From Treponema sp. (GTDB lineage: Bacteria; Spirochaetota; Spirochaetia; Treponematales; Breznakiellaceae): a stretch of DNA of 12,957 nt. Position numbers and translations under genes: made by a program. Of the stretch, positions 6,078 to 12,957 are shown one piece after another. The stretch covers positions 1 to 12,957 of the forward strand of contig JAISGE010000031.1 of NCBI GenBank assembly GCA_031263265.1. Reading direction: 5' to 3'. The notes beneath the pieces are model-generated. The model ran no database searches, was not told where the DNA came from, and saw only the letters and a list, made by a program, of their open reading frames with translations. Numbering within the stretch: the first letter of the stretch is position 1; each line of letters opens with the position of its first letter.

Positions 6078-6557
6078 ATGATTCGGGTTGGTTTGGGGCG
6101 GGATATACACCCCTTGGCTGCAGGCAGACCTTTCTTATTAGGAGGGGTTGAACTCCTTGCGGACCGAGGTGAATTGGGCCATTCAGATGGGGATGTGCTG
6201 GCCCATGCGGTTATTGATGCGATCCTGGGGGCATCAGGGCAGGGAGATATTGGAGAGCTTTTTCCCCCTACTGAAGCAGTGTGGAAGGATGCGAATTCCT
6301 TGAAACTGTTGGGTAAGGCGGTGAGGCTGGTAAAAGAGGCGGGGTGGCGGTTTATCAATCTGGATTGTGTGATTATCTGTGAGTGCCCCAAAGTACTGCC
6401 GTACCGGGAGAGGATACGGGCTTCTCTGGCAAAGGTTCTCGGTATTCCTTATGAGGCGGTTTTTGTTAAGGGAAAGACCAATGAAGGACTGGGAGCAGTG
6501 GGAGCTGGACTTGCCGTAGAAGCCCTGGCAGTGTGTTTACTGGAGAACAGTGCATAG
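6078..6557 (+). CDS. ispF: 2-C-methyl-D-erythritol 2,4-cyclodiphosphate synthase
   Basis: The protein is 159 aa from ATG 6078, the usual IspF length. It cyclises CDP-ME 2-phosphate with loss of CMP in the MEP pathway, normally as a trimer. The metal ligands are visible: Asp9 and His11 in GRDIHPL and His43 in SDGDVLAHAVIDAILGA. Other family blocks are GHSDGD, GDIGELFPP and NLDCVIICECPKVLPY. The C-terminal CMP loop reads KGKTNEGLGAVGAG, where most relatives have TTEKLGF.GRGEG, a mild divergence. It is 12 nt after ispD and clearly in the same operon. IspE, the enzyme acting between these two, is not in the window. Confidence 0.93.
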   Translation: MIRVGLGRDIHPLAAGRPFLLGGVELLADRGELGHSDGDVLAHAVIDAILGASGQGDIGELFPPTEAVWKDANSLKLLGKAVRLVKEAGWRFINLDCVIICECPKVLPYRERIRASLAKVLGIPYEAVFVKGKTNEGLGAVGAGLAVEALAVCLLENSA

Positions 6558-6611
6558 TAGTAAAATACTTCCCCATTGTCATCAGTTCCTTCAATAAGGT
6601 ATGCTTATCCT

Positions 6612-7844
6612 ATGAAGGTATGGGTCAAGTTCTTAATCGGTTCCATTTTAGGTATAGTGCTGGGAAACTTGCTGCTTCCGCTCTATCCTGGGATGCTGAC
6701 ACTGTTGCCACGGCTTCAGGAGTTGGCTATCCAGATTGGACGGTATGCGGTAGTGCCTATTCTGTTCTTTTCCCTGACCATTGGGGTGTATGAACTACGC
6801 AAGGACGGAGGATTCTGGTCTTTAGTGTTTCGTGCATTTCTGCTCATGGCAGGAACTAACGCCCTTCTTATCATCGGGGGGATCGCGGCGGTTCTTGTTT
6901 TTCCTCCCTCCCGGATTCCCATCCTGGTGGAAGAGTCGGTTGCGACCGTTTCTTTGGAGACCCTGGAAAGCATACAAACCTTGTTCCCTTCTAATATGTT
7001 CTCTGCCCTGGTAAGCGATGGGGTATACCTTTTTCCGGTGTATGTATTTGCTTTTTTTCTGGGAATCGGCCTCTCCTATGATCGGAGCTTTACCAAACCG
7101 GTCATTACGCTGGTAGATTCCCTGTCCCGGATCTTCTATCATATCGGTTCTTTCTTTTCTGAAATCCTGGGGCTAATCATGATCGTGCTCAGTGCATCCT
7201 GGGCGGTGTATTACCATGAAGCAGTATCAGGGGAGGGATTTCGGAATATGATGGTGCTCTTGGGAGTGCTCAGTCTGGTGCAGGTCTTTATTGTGCTGCC
7301 CTTGCTCCTGGGTTTGCTTAAATCTGAGATGAGTCCCTGGAGGGTGGTATACAGTTCCTTTGGGCCTGCCTTAGCCGGTTTTTTTTCAGGGGATTTTAAC
7401 TTTTCTCTGCCCGTGCTGCTGCGGCATACCAAAGAAAACCTGGGGGTTCGCAGACGGGTAAACGCGGTTACCCTGTCCCTGTTTAGCACCTTCGGCAGAT
7501 CCGGCAGTGCTATGGTTGCGGTGGTGGCGTTTATCGTGATCATTAAATCCTATTCAAGTCTGGAGATCCTTCCCGCACACCTGGTATCCATAGGATTCAG
7601 GATCTTCATTATTTCATTTTTCCTTGCCCGTCATCCAGGAGATGGAGCGTATACTGCTTTGGCAGTACTATGCGTAAATTATGGACAGGGCTATGAAGGG
7701 GGCTATCTTCTCCTTAAACCGCTGGCTTTCTATCTGATTGCGGTGGGTACTTTGCTGGACACCCTGATCGCGGCTTTTGCGGCATACGCCCTGGCTGAAA
7801 TGAGCGGTCTTAGGGAAGAACGGAGAACCGGACATTTCATCTGA
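6612..7844 (+). CDS. Divergent SDF-family (dicarboxylate/amino acid:cation symporter) membrane transporter
   Basis: The protein is 410 aa from ATG 6612 (MKVWVKFLIGSILGIVLGNLLLP), a typical opening for this family; a TTG at 6576 is in frame but has no ribosome site. There are about eight hydrophobic segments plus re-entrant-loop-like stretches, arranged as in GltPh/DctA (RYAVVPILFFSLTIGVYELR, YLFPVYVFAFFLGIGLSY). The substrate motifs have changed: the hairpin-1 Ser-rich motif is replaced by DFNFSLP (261-267), the NMDGT motif by GRSGSAM (295-301), and the last helix keeps an Asp (383) but lacks the usual Arg and Asn. It may therefore carry something other than acidic amino acids, or couple differently. 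It follows ispF by 54 nt and precedes a small membrane protein by 25 nt. The family call is good; the substrate is unknown. Confidence 0.8.
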   Translation: MKVWVKFLIGSILGIVLGNLLLPLYPGMLTLLPRLQELAIQIGRYAVVPILFFSLTIGVYELRKDGGFWSLVFRAFLLMAGTNALLIIGGIAAVLVFPPSRIPILVEESVATVSLETLESIQTLFPSNMFSALVSDGVYLFPVYVFAFFLGIGLSYDRSFTKPVITLVDSLSRIFYHIGSFFSEILGLIMIVLSASWAVYYHEAVSGEGFRNMMVLLGVLSLVQVFIVLPLLLGLLKSEMSPWRVVYSSFGPALAGFFSGDFNFSLPVLLRHTKENLGVRRRVNAVTLSLFSTFGRSGSAMVAVVAFIVIIKSYSSLEILPAHLVSIGFRIFIISFFLARHPGDGAYTALAVLCVNYGQGYEGGYLLLKPLAFYLIAVGTLLDTLIAAFAAYALAEMSGLREERRTGHFI

Positions 7845-7848
7845 AGGT

Positions 7849-7854
7849 AAGGAG
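7849..7854 (+). promoter_or_regulatory. Ribosome-site-like AAGGAG at unusual distance
   Basis: AAGGAG lies 15 nt before a TTG (7870) and 51 nt before the first in-frame ATG (7906). An in-frame stop at 7855 rules out any earlier start. No conventional start codon sits at the best spacing, so the start of the next gene is uncertain. Confidence 0.45.
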
Positions 7855-7869
7855 TAACTTGTACCCCCA

Positions 7870-8367
7870 TTGACTCTCTTCTTTGAGAACTTTAGATTTT
7901 TAGATATGGATGTATATGGGCCTTTGAGAATGCTGCTTTTTGTATACGAGTTCTTCCGTTTGATGGTATTGTTGGCGGTATTTGCCGTCTTGGGGCCTTT
8001 GTATGAAATTTCAGGAGGCGGGGAATTTTCAAATCCGCTTTTTCCTTATGTGATGTACGTGGTTCCCAATGCACTGTTTCCCCTGATGACCTATTTTGTA
8101 TGGATCCGTCTTTTCCTATACCAATCATACATTCCGTTGTATATAGCAGGGAAAACCATTGCCCTGGTAGCCGTGATTGGATGGGGTGTTTTTTCCTTTA
8201 ATAGGATCATCGCGGCGTTGAGCATAGGTGCACGGGGTATCGGTATTCTAGGGCTTATCCTTTTACTTACAGTGGCGGATACGTTATCGGTCTTGGGGGG
8301 CTTACTGCTGCAAACTAAGATAAGCCGGATGAACCGCTTGGTAGCTCAACCTGGGGGAGGTATATAA
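7870..8367 (+). CDS. Small four-helix membrane protein, unknown function
   Basis: The protein is 165 aa from TTG 7870, or 153 aa from ATG 7906 (MDVYGPLRML); neither start is well placed against the AAGGAG at 7849. I do not recognise the family. It shows four hydrophobic segments, at roughly residues 20-45, 57-85, 90-112 and 118-148, with short polar links (ISGGGEFSNP between the first two; FNRI before the last) and a short basic tail (KISRMNRLV). It has few charged residues and no signal peptide, so it should sit in the inner membrane. Its stop overlaps the ATG of the ATPase gene (TAATG), so the two are probably translated together and may work together. It could be a membrane partner for the ATPase, but this rests only on position. 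Confidence 0.65.
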   Translation: MTLFFENFRFLDMDVYGPLRMLLFVYEFFRLMVLLAVFAVLGPLYEISGGGEFSNPLFPYVMYVVPNALFPLMTYFVWIRLFLYQSYIPLYIAGKTIALVAVIGWGVFSFNRIIAALSIGARGIGILGLILLLTVADTLSVLGGLLLQTKISRMNRLVAQPGGGI

Positions 8368-9509
8368 TGCGTCTTATTCCCATTGCAAGCGGTAAAGGCG
8401 GAGTCGGTAAATCGCTGGTTGCGGCAAATCTCGCCGTGGCTTTTGCCCGGGCCGGGAAGGATGTGGTTCTCGCTGACCTGGATCTGGGAGCCTCAAATCT
8501 GCACCTTGTGCTGGGGCATCAGTCCCCGAAAGTGGGTATTGGGACCTTCTTAAACGATCCACGGACGGATTTTTCCAAGGTGATTGTGGAGACCGATGTC
8601 CAGGGCTTGCGGTTTATCCCCGGGGATACGGAAATTCCAGGAATCGCTAATCTTAAGGCCTCCCAGCGGAATACCCTGATCAAGCGGCTCTTAGGCTTAA
8701 AAGGGAAAACAGATATCCTTATCTTGGATCTGGGCGCAGGAACCCATCAATCTATTCTTGATTTCTTTCTCCTTTCCGGTGAAGGGATTGTGGTAACCTC
8801 TCCGGCAGTTACCGCGGTGCTTAATGCCTACGTGTTCCTGAAAAATACGGTCTTCAGGATGATGTACACGGTCTTTACCAAGGGAACCAATGCCTATGCG
8901 TATCTGGAGCAGATCCGCCGGGAAGGTTCCGGCCCTCAGAAGCTCTATATCCCCAAGGTGCTTCCCGAGATCCTGAAGATCGATCCCTTCTCCTACGAAG
9001 CATTTATGAACCGGCTTAATAACTTGCATCCCCGCCTCATCACCAACATGCTGGATAATCCCAAGGACGCAGAGGTGGCCATGAAGATCCGTCGCTCCTG
9101 TGAAGAATATCTTGATTTGCGGATTGAGCATTTAGGCGTGCTTTACCGGGATACCATGCAGGATACCAGTCTGGCTTCCCGGCTGCCTATAACCATTTAT
9201 AAGCCCCGTTCCATCCTGGCTCAGGCGATTTACCGGATTGCCGATAAGATCCTCAAGTCGCCGGAAAATCAATTTCCCTTTAATAAGGATATTGATGAGA
9301 GTTTCCTTGAAGCAGGTGCGGAAGCAGAACTTGATTTTGAAAGTAAAATGGAATATGTGGAAGATCTGCTGCACTCCGGGGCTTTGAGCCAGGGGGATCT
9401 GGTGGAAACCATAAAATCTCAGCAGTTTGAACTATCTAAAATCAAGAAAGAAAATAATTTTTTGAAACTCAAGTTGTCCAAGGCCATAGCCCAAGGGTTC
9501 AAAGCCTAG
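8367..9509 (+). CDS. FlhG/MinD-like ParA-superfamily ATPase
   Basis: The protein is 380 aa. It has a deviant Walker A motif ASGKGGVGKS with signature Lys10 and Lys15, an A' motif VVLADLDLGASNLHLVLG with Asp37 and Asp39, and a Walker B ILILDLGAGT around Asp121. This reads more like FlhG (DTGAG) than like chromosome ParA. Members are cytoplasmic dimerising ATPases that position flagella, division sites or other machinery. Compared with MinD there is a long helical insertion (about residues 165-240) and a C-terminal tail (about 300-380) with acidic residues and a coiled-coil-like end (ETIKSQQFELSKIKKENNFLKLKL). Flagellar genes are not adjacent, so I give no symbol. The start is secure: GGGGGAGG precedes an ATG overlapping the upstream stop. 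It probably works with the preceding membrane protein. Confidence 0.85.
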   Translation: MRLIPIASGKGGVGKSLVAANLAVAFARAGKDVVLADLDLGASNLHLVLGHQSPKVGIGTFLNDPRTDFSKVIVETDVQGLRFIPGDTEIPGIANLKASQRNTLIKRLLGLKGKTDILILDLGAGTHQSILDFFLLSGEGIVVTSPAVTAVLNAYVFLKNTVFRMMYTVFTKGTNAYAYLEQIRREGSGPQKLYIPKVLPEILKIDPFSYEAFMNRLNNLHPRLITNMLDNPKDAEVAMKIRRSCEEYLDLRIEHLGVLYRDTMQDTSLASRLPITIYKPRSILAQAIYRIADKILKSPENQFPFNKDIDESFLEAGAEAELDFESKMEYVEDLLHSGALSQGDLVETIKSQQFELSKIKKENNFLKLKLSKAIAQGFKA

Positions 9510-9584
9510 CAGCGCTGAGGAAAACAGGGTGTTTCAAAAAACAAAAACAGCGTTCCAAGAAAAAAACAGAAAGCAGAGGTGTTC

Positions 9585-10628
9585 ATGTTAATCAGTATAC
9601 CGTTTCCTCCGTGGTTATCACCAGAAATAATTCCGGGTTTGCCTATCCGCTGGTATGGGCTTATGTATATCGTGGCTTTTGGAATCGCCTTTCTGCTGTA
9701 CCGCAAACAGGTCGTTGAACGCCATTTTCCCATCAGTGATGATGATCTCACCGGATTGTTTCTCTGGGGCATCTTTGCCCTGGTCGTAGGGGCTCGGATT
9801 TTCGCTACCTTGGTATATGAAACCAGTGATGTGTACTGGCGGCAGCCCTGGCTGGTGTTTTGGCCTTTCCGGAACGGTACCTTTACCGGTCTCCAGGGCA
9901 TGAGCTATCATGGCGGGGTTATCGGGGGTATTCTCGCGATTCTGATCTATTCATGGGTAAAACGCTTTGACTGCCGGGAAATCGGAGATATGTTTGCCGG
10001 GAGCATCCCTTTAGGCTATACCTTTGGCCGTCTGGGTAATTTTATCAACGGTGAATTATACGGCCGGGTGTACACAGGTCCCCTGGGTATGCTGTTTCCC
10101 CAAGCCCAGCGGCTTCCGGTAGCAGAGCCTTGGGTTCGGGAAGCCGCGGAAAAAGCCGGGATAGTCATTCCAGACCAGGCTATGTTGGTGAATCTTCCCC
10201 GGCATCCTTCCCAACTCTATGAAGCCTTGTTTGAAGGAGTGGTTTTATGGCTCATCATCTGGTTAATAAGAAATAGAAAGCCCTTTAAAGGGTTTTTGAT
10301 CGGTATCTATTTGATAGGTTACGGCTTGTTCCGGTTTTTCATCGAGTACTTCCGGGAACCTGATGCGGATCTAGGGTACCGTATTCAGTTGGTAGAAACG
10401 CAACTCCCTCCGGCAGCGGCCCATCCGCTCTTATGTTTTTCCACAGGGCAAGTGTTTTCTTTTGTTATGGTGGTCCTGGGAATCTTCTGGCTGCTGTTTG
10501 CCTCCCGGCTTCCCTATAATAAACCGGTTCGGGTATACTTAGATTCTGGCAGAAACAGCGCCGGTAGTAGAGCGGGAAAAAAAGCGGCTCAAAAAAGCCG
10601 CAGGAAACTGCGAAAAAAATTGAGATAG
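9585..10628 (+). CDS. lgt: Prolipoprotein diacylglyceryl transferase
   Basis: The protein is 347 aa from ATG 9585, which lies 4 nt after AGAGGT; a GTG at 9579 is in frame but lies within that site. Lgt is an inner-membrane enzyme that moves diacylglycerol from phosphatidylglycerol to the lipobox cysteine of prolipoproteins, the first step of lipoprotein maturation. Visible blocks are GLPIRWYGLMYI, GMSYHGGVIGG with His109, the family signature GRLGNFINGELYGR (148-161) including Arg149, RHPSQLYEA, and YGLFRFFIEYFREPD. It has about seven hydrophobic segments. It is longer than the E. coli enzyme because of an insertion after the signature and a basic C-terminal tail rich in Lys and Arg. It is 75 nt after the ATPase and 11 nt before thrC. 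The lipoprotein at 3660-4676 would be one of its substrates. Confidence 0.95.
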   Translation: MLISIPFPPWLSPEIIPGLPIRWYGLMYIVAFGIAFLLYRKQVVERHFPISDDDLTGLFLWGIFALVVGARIFATLVYETSDVYWRQPWLVFWPFRNGTFTGLQGMSYHGGVIGGILAILIYSWVKRFDCREIGDMFAGSIPLGYTFGRLGNFINGELYGRVYTGPLGMLFPQAQRLPVAEPWVREAAEKAGIVIPDQAMLVNLPRHPSQLYEALFEGVVLWLIIWLIRNRKPFKGFLIGIYLIGYGLFRFFIEYFREPDADLGYRIQLVETQLPPAAAHPLLCFSTGQVFSFVMVVLGIFWLLFASRLPYNKPVRVYLDSGRNSAGSRAGKKAAQKSRRKLRKKLR

Positions 10629-10639
10629 GATGAAAGCCA

Positions 10640-12001
10640 ATGCGTTATTATAGTACCAGGAATAAAGCCGAAGGGGTGAGTTTTGCCCAGGCAGCCTTGA
10701 CTGGGCTTGCTCCTGATGGGGGCCTCTTTGTGCCCCAAGTAATACCCCCCTATCCAGGGCCGGTTAGATCTTCCCTGGGAACCATGGATTTTAAGGACAT
10801 TGCCTTTGAAACCATAAAGCCTTATGTGCAGGGTGAAATACCTGATCCGGTCTTGGAGGATCTGATCCATACAGCCTATCCTTTTGCGGCCCCGGTGGTT
10901 CCTGTGGGAGATCGGCTGGTACTAGAACTGTTCCATGGACCAACCGCGGCATTCAAAGACTTTGGGGCTAGGTTCATGGCCCGGGCTTTTGCATACCTCC
11001 GCCGGGGGGAAGAGAAACCTTTGCATATCCTGGTGGCAACTTCAGGGGATACCGGCGGGGCAGTGGCAGCGGGCTTTTACGGTATCCCGGGTATCGCGGT
11101 AACGGTGCTCTATCCCCAAGGCAGGGTGTCCCCTTTGCAGGAACGGCAGATTGCCGGACTCGGCGGGAACATTCGTGCCCTAGCGGTTGAAGGGAGTTTC
11201 GATGATTGTCAGTGCCTGGTGAAGACCGCTTTTAGCGACCAGGGCTTACAAAAACGGCTTGCCCTTTCTTCTGCCAATTCTATCAACATATCCCGGCTCA
11301 TTCCCCAGAGTATCTACTATGCCGCGGCTGCGGGCAAGACATTTGCAGGAAAGACCGATCTACCTGGGGACGGCAGTCCTTGGGATGCACCCGATGCTGC
11401 GGTACCAAGAACCCTGAGCCTCAAACCCGGGCAGCCTATTACCTGGTGTGTACCTTCGGGTAACTTCGGGAACCTTACCGCAGGGCTATACGCTATGAAG
11501 ATGGGCGCGCCTATTCGGGGTTTTATTGCCGCGACAAATATAAACAAAACCATCCCTGATTATCTTACCAGCGGCCATTACCAGCCCCGGGCTTCTCAAG
11601 CTACCATTTCCAATGCTATGGACGTAGGGGCTCCCAGTAACTTTGAGCGTATGACCGCGCACTGGTCTTTGGAAGAGCTGCGGAGTAGTATTCAAGGGGT
11701 CTATGTTACCGATGAAGCCACTCGCAAGAGCATCCGGGAAGTACACCATACCCACGGGTATTTCTTGGATCCTCATACCGCAGTAGCCTGGCAGGCTCTT
11801 GATGAGATTCGCTCGTCCTCTCTCCCTGTTTCCGATCCTGTTGGTTTGCTTTCCACCGCACATCCGGCTAAATTTGCCGAAATTGTTGAGCCTTTAACGG
11901 GTCCTGTACCGGTTCCTCCTGCACTTACCCAGGTGATGGAACGGAAACCTCTCGCCCAGATCATTCCTGCGGATATTACCGTACTTTTGGAGGTACTATG
12001 A
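10640..12001 (+). CDS. thrC: Threonine synthase
   Basis: The protein is 453 aa. It is a PLP enzyme that converts O-phosphohomoserine to threonine in the cytoplasm. The N-terminus MRYYSTRN..GVSFAQAALTGLAPDGGLFVP is typical of the long threonine-synthase class. The PLP lysine is Lys106 in GPTAAFKDFGARFMA. Further blocks are ATSGDTGGAVAAGF, SSANSINISRLIPQ (phosphate and substrate contacts), CVPSGNFGNLTAG, ATNINKTIPDYL, SNAMDVGAPSNFERM and DPHTAVAW. Length and motif order are complete. A TAGGA site overlapping the lgt stop sits 9 nt before ATG. Homoserine dehydrogenase and homoserine kinase genes are not in the window, so the pathway genes are split. Its stop overlaps the next gene by 4 nt (ATGA). 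Confidence 0.95.
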   Translation: MRYYSTRNKAEGVSFAQAALTGLAPDGGLFVPQVIPPYPGPVRSSLGTMDFKDIAFETIKPYVQGEIPDPVLEDLIHTAYPFAAPVVPVGDRLVLELFHGPTAAFKDFGARFMARAFAYLRRGEEKPLHILVATSGDTGGAVAAGFYGIPGIAVTVLYPQGRVSPLQERQIAGLGGNIRALAVEGSFDDCQCLVKTAFSDQGLQKRLALSSANSINISRLIPQSIYYAAAAGKTFAGKTDLPGDGSPWDAPDAAVPRTLSLKPGQPITWCVPSGNFGNLTAGLYAMKMGAPIRGFIAATNINKTIPDYLTSGHYQPRASQATISNAMDVGAPSNFERMTAHWSLEELRSSIQGVYVTDEATRKSIREVHHTHGYFLDPHTAVAWQALDEIRSSSLPVSDPVGLLSTAHPAKFAEIVEPLTGPVPVPPALTQVMERKPLAQIIPADITVLLEVL

Positions 12002-12498
12002 CAAAACTTTGTCCCTGTGGTTCAGGCCTTTCCTTTGGTGCATGTTGTGAACCCTATATCTTAGGGCTCAGAATGCCCCCTACCGCGGAAGCCCTCATGC
12101 GGAGCCGGTATTCCGCGTATGTAGAACACGCCATTAACTACATTCTTGATACCTGCAGCAAGGATAGCAAAGATGATATTGATATTAAGCAAACCAAGGA
12201 CTGGAGTGAAAAGTCCCGGTGGCTGGGGCTTACCATCCTATCCTGTATTCAGGGCGGCCCTGAGGATACCGAAGGAATCGTGGAATTTGAGGCTGCCTAT
12301 GAACAAGACGGGCTCAAGGATGTGCACCATGAAAAGGCTCAGTTTAAGAAACACGGGGATCGCTGGTTCTATACCGAAGGGGCGATAATACCTAAGACCA
12401 TTGTCCGTTCCACTCCCAAAGTAGGGCGGAACGATCCTTGTCCCTGCGGAAGCGGGAGAAAATACAAGCATTGCTGTGGGGCTTTAGCAAAACGGTAA
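11998..12498 (+). CDS. YchJ-family SEC-C motif protein
   Basis: The protein is 166 aa with two zinc-binding SEC-C motifs: CPCGSGLSFGACC near the N-terminus and GRNDPCPCGSGRKYKHCC at the C-terminus. Between them is the YchJ middle domain (AEALMRSRYSAYVEHAINYILDT, WLGLTIL, VEFEAAY, FKKHGDRWFYTEG). Order and length match E. coli YchJ, a UPF0225 family member of unknown role. SEC-C motifs are zinc fingers also found at the SecA C-terminus, where they bind SecB and ribosomes. Its ATG overlaps the thrC stop by 4 nt and is preceded by GGAGG, so it is translationally coupled. It appears to be the last gene of the plus-strand run; no convincing hairpin-plus-T-run terminator follows directly. Confidence 0.9.
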   Translation: MTKLCPCGSGLSFGACCEPYILGLRMPPTAEALMRSRYSAYVEHAINYILDTCSKDSKDDIDIKQTKDWSEKSRWLGLTILSCIQGGPEDTEGIVEFEAAYEQDGLKDVHHEKAQFKKHGDRWFYTEGAIIPKTIVRSTPKVGRNDPCPCGSGRKYKHCCGALAKR

Positions 12499-12558
12499 TC
12501 CGGTATAGAGCGCAGCGCACAGGGGAGGCAGTGAAGTCTGTCCAAGCATTTAATGCCC

Positions 12559-12645
12559 CTAAACCTTAAACTTTGCTACTTCCTCAATCCCCTGGGTTAG
12601 TCCTTCGAGATGATTGCTTTGCCGTAATACTTCTCTATATGTCAT
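12559..12645 (-). CDS. Possible 28-aa ORF of unknown function
   Basis: The minus strand carries ATG at 12645 and TAG at 12559, encoding MTYREVLRQSNHLEGLTQGI and then EEVAKFKV. A GGAGG lies 2 nt before the ATG, a strong but tightly spaced ribosome site. The peptide is polar and could form an amphipathic helix. I recognise no family. It may be a genuine small protein, the relic of a larger gene, or chance. Confidence 0.25.
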   Translation of the reverse strand: MTYREVLRQSNHLEGLTQGIEEVAKFKV

Positions 12646-12706
12646 ATCCTCCGAGGCCTGATAACCTCATTTGTATTTTTTTACGCTGTTTTTTGTTTTT
12701 TTCTAA

Positions 12707-12776
12707 AATACCCTAGACAATGAAAAATTAATGTGATAGGGTATTATCACATAGTTAAGAATAATAACCACTATGT
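12707..12776. repeat. Three overlapping inverted repeats
   Basis: Three helices share bases. AATACCCTA (12707-12715) pairs with TAGGGTATT (12737-12745). ATGTGATA (12731-12738) pairs with TATCACAT (12745-12752). ACATAGT (12749-12755) pairs with ACTATGT (12770-12776). All are perfect. Neighbouring pairs share bases and so exclude each other, as in a switching leader; alternatively the central dyad is a protein-binding operator. Confidence 0.6.
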
Positions 12777-12856
12777 AAGCGTGTATCCTATAAACATGAG
12801 GTTCTAAAAAATAGCGGTGGTTTGGTCTGCTGCTATAAAAAGGTGGTATTACTGTC

Positions 12857-12957
12857 GTGAAAGATTGGTTTTTATGTCAGCATAAATTAGTTTTTGGGGG
12901 GGGGGGGCCCCCCCCCCGGCACCCGCATGGGTGGGTGGTGGTGTGTGGGGTGGGGGT
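12857..12957 (+). CDS. Possible gene start running off the window
   Basis: GTG at 12857 opens a frame (MKDWFLCQHKLVF) that has no stop before the window ends. AAGGTGG lies about 10 nt upstream. After codon 13 the sequence enters the G12-C10 tract, so the later residues (Gly and Pro runs) are not reliable. It is too short to identify. Confidence 0.2.
   Translation, partial: MKDWFLCQHKLVFGGGGPPPRHPHGWVVVCGVG
12896..12957. other. Poly-G/poly-C junction and G/T-rich low-complexity end
   Basis: Twelve G are followed by ten C (12896-12917), then by G/T-rich sequence with almost no A. It is unlike anything else in the window and most likely marks a contig end or sequencing artefact. Confidence 0.6.

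Larger units (their letters stand above)
12499..12957. other. AT-rich intergenic stretch and degenerate right end
   Basis: These 459 bases hold no substantial complete gene. Composition changes sharply from the coding run to AT-rich DNA with T-runs at 12674-12703. Contents are a possible 28-codon minus ORF (12559-12645), overlapping inverted repeats (12707-12776), a possible rightward gene start (12857) and a homopolymer tract (12896-12917). A weak 4-bp hairpin (GAGG..CCTC, 12653-12668) stands before T-rich sequence and could act as a poor terminator for the plus-strand operon. Confidence 0.6.

Noticed and set aside
8697..9374. Minus-strand open frames opposite the ATPase gene
   Set aside because: The plus-strand gene has complete ATPase motifs and a good start; the antisense frames show no motifs.
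9510..9584. Terminator or promoter between the ATPase gene and lgt
   Set aside because: The gap is A-rich but has no stable hairpin with a T-run and no convincing -35/-10 pair.
12731..12752. CRP/FNR-type operator
   Set aside because: TGTGA and TCACA halves are present, but 10 nt separate them instead of the 6 nt of a CRP site, so only an unspecified dyad is reported.
1..12957. DGR template repeat or reverse transcriptase within the window
   Set aside because: No long frame carries reverse-transcriptase motifs, and no third copy of the lectin 3' segment was seen; if one exists it is elsewhere.

Overview
The window looks like chromosomal DNA from a spirochaete, most likely a Treponema-type organism. 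This is an inference from gene content: a CarD-family regulator followed by ispD and ispF, a FlhG/MinD-like ATPase next to lgt, and caspase and C-type-lectin/FGE-fold proteins of the kind known from treponemes (the T. denticola TvpA fold family). No rRNA or tRNA is visible, so the genus is not proven.

Left arm, minus strand (1-4737). One strong promoter (4710-4737) reads leftward into a set of exported proteins: a lipoprotein with a CsgG/LpoB-like domain and a DUF4384-like domain (3660-4676); a secreted caspase-like protease fused through a proline-rich linker to an FGE-sulfatase/C-type-lectin domain without the catalytic cysteines (2054-3622); a promoterless 5'-truncated second copy of that lectin domain (homology from about 1189 to 1648); and a secreted papain-like protease with a DUF4384-like C-terminus that runs off the window (1-1157). 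Between the two lectin copies lies about 390 bp of GC-rich repeats (1654-2039), holding perfect hairpins and a 22-23 nt tandem repeat and flanked by a 10-bp direct repeat.

The most interesting signal is in the last 24 codons before the shared GFRLVRP ends of the two lectin copies. Eighteen of 24 positions differ. By my hand alignment 32 of the 36 codons at differing positions end in C or T, while 10 of the 12 codons at identical positions end in A or G. Hypermutated AAY codons in a diversity-generating retroelement variable region would give this pattern. No reverse transcriptase or template repeat lies in the window. A silent-cassette gene-conversion system is the main alternative.

Right arm, plus strand (4780-12498). 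An extended -10 promoter starts a tightly packed run: carD, ispD and ispF (MEP isoprenoid pathway), a divergent SDF-family transporter lacking the usual substrate-binding motifs, a four-helix membrane protein, a FlhG/MinD-like ATPase, lgt (lipoprotein maturation, needed for the lipoprotein on the left arm), thrC and a YchJ-family SEC-C protein. Most gaps are under 60 nt and two junctions overlap.

Right end (12499-12957). This is AT-rich DNA with overlapping inverted repeats, a possible 28-codon minus-strand ORF and a possible gene start. It ends in a G12-C10 homopolymer junction followed by G/T-rich low-complexity sequence, which looks like a contig-end artefact.
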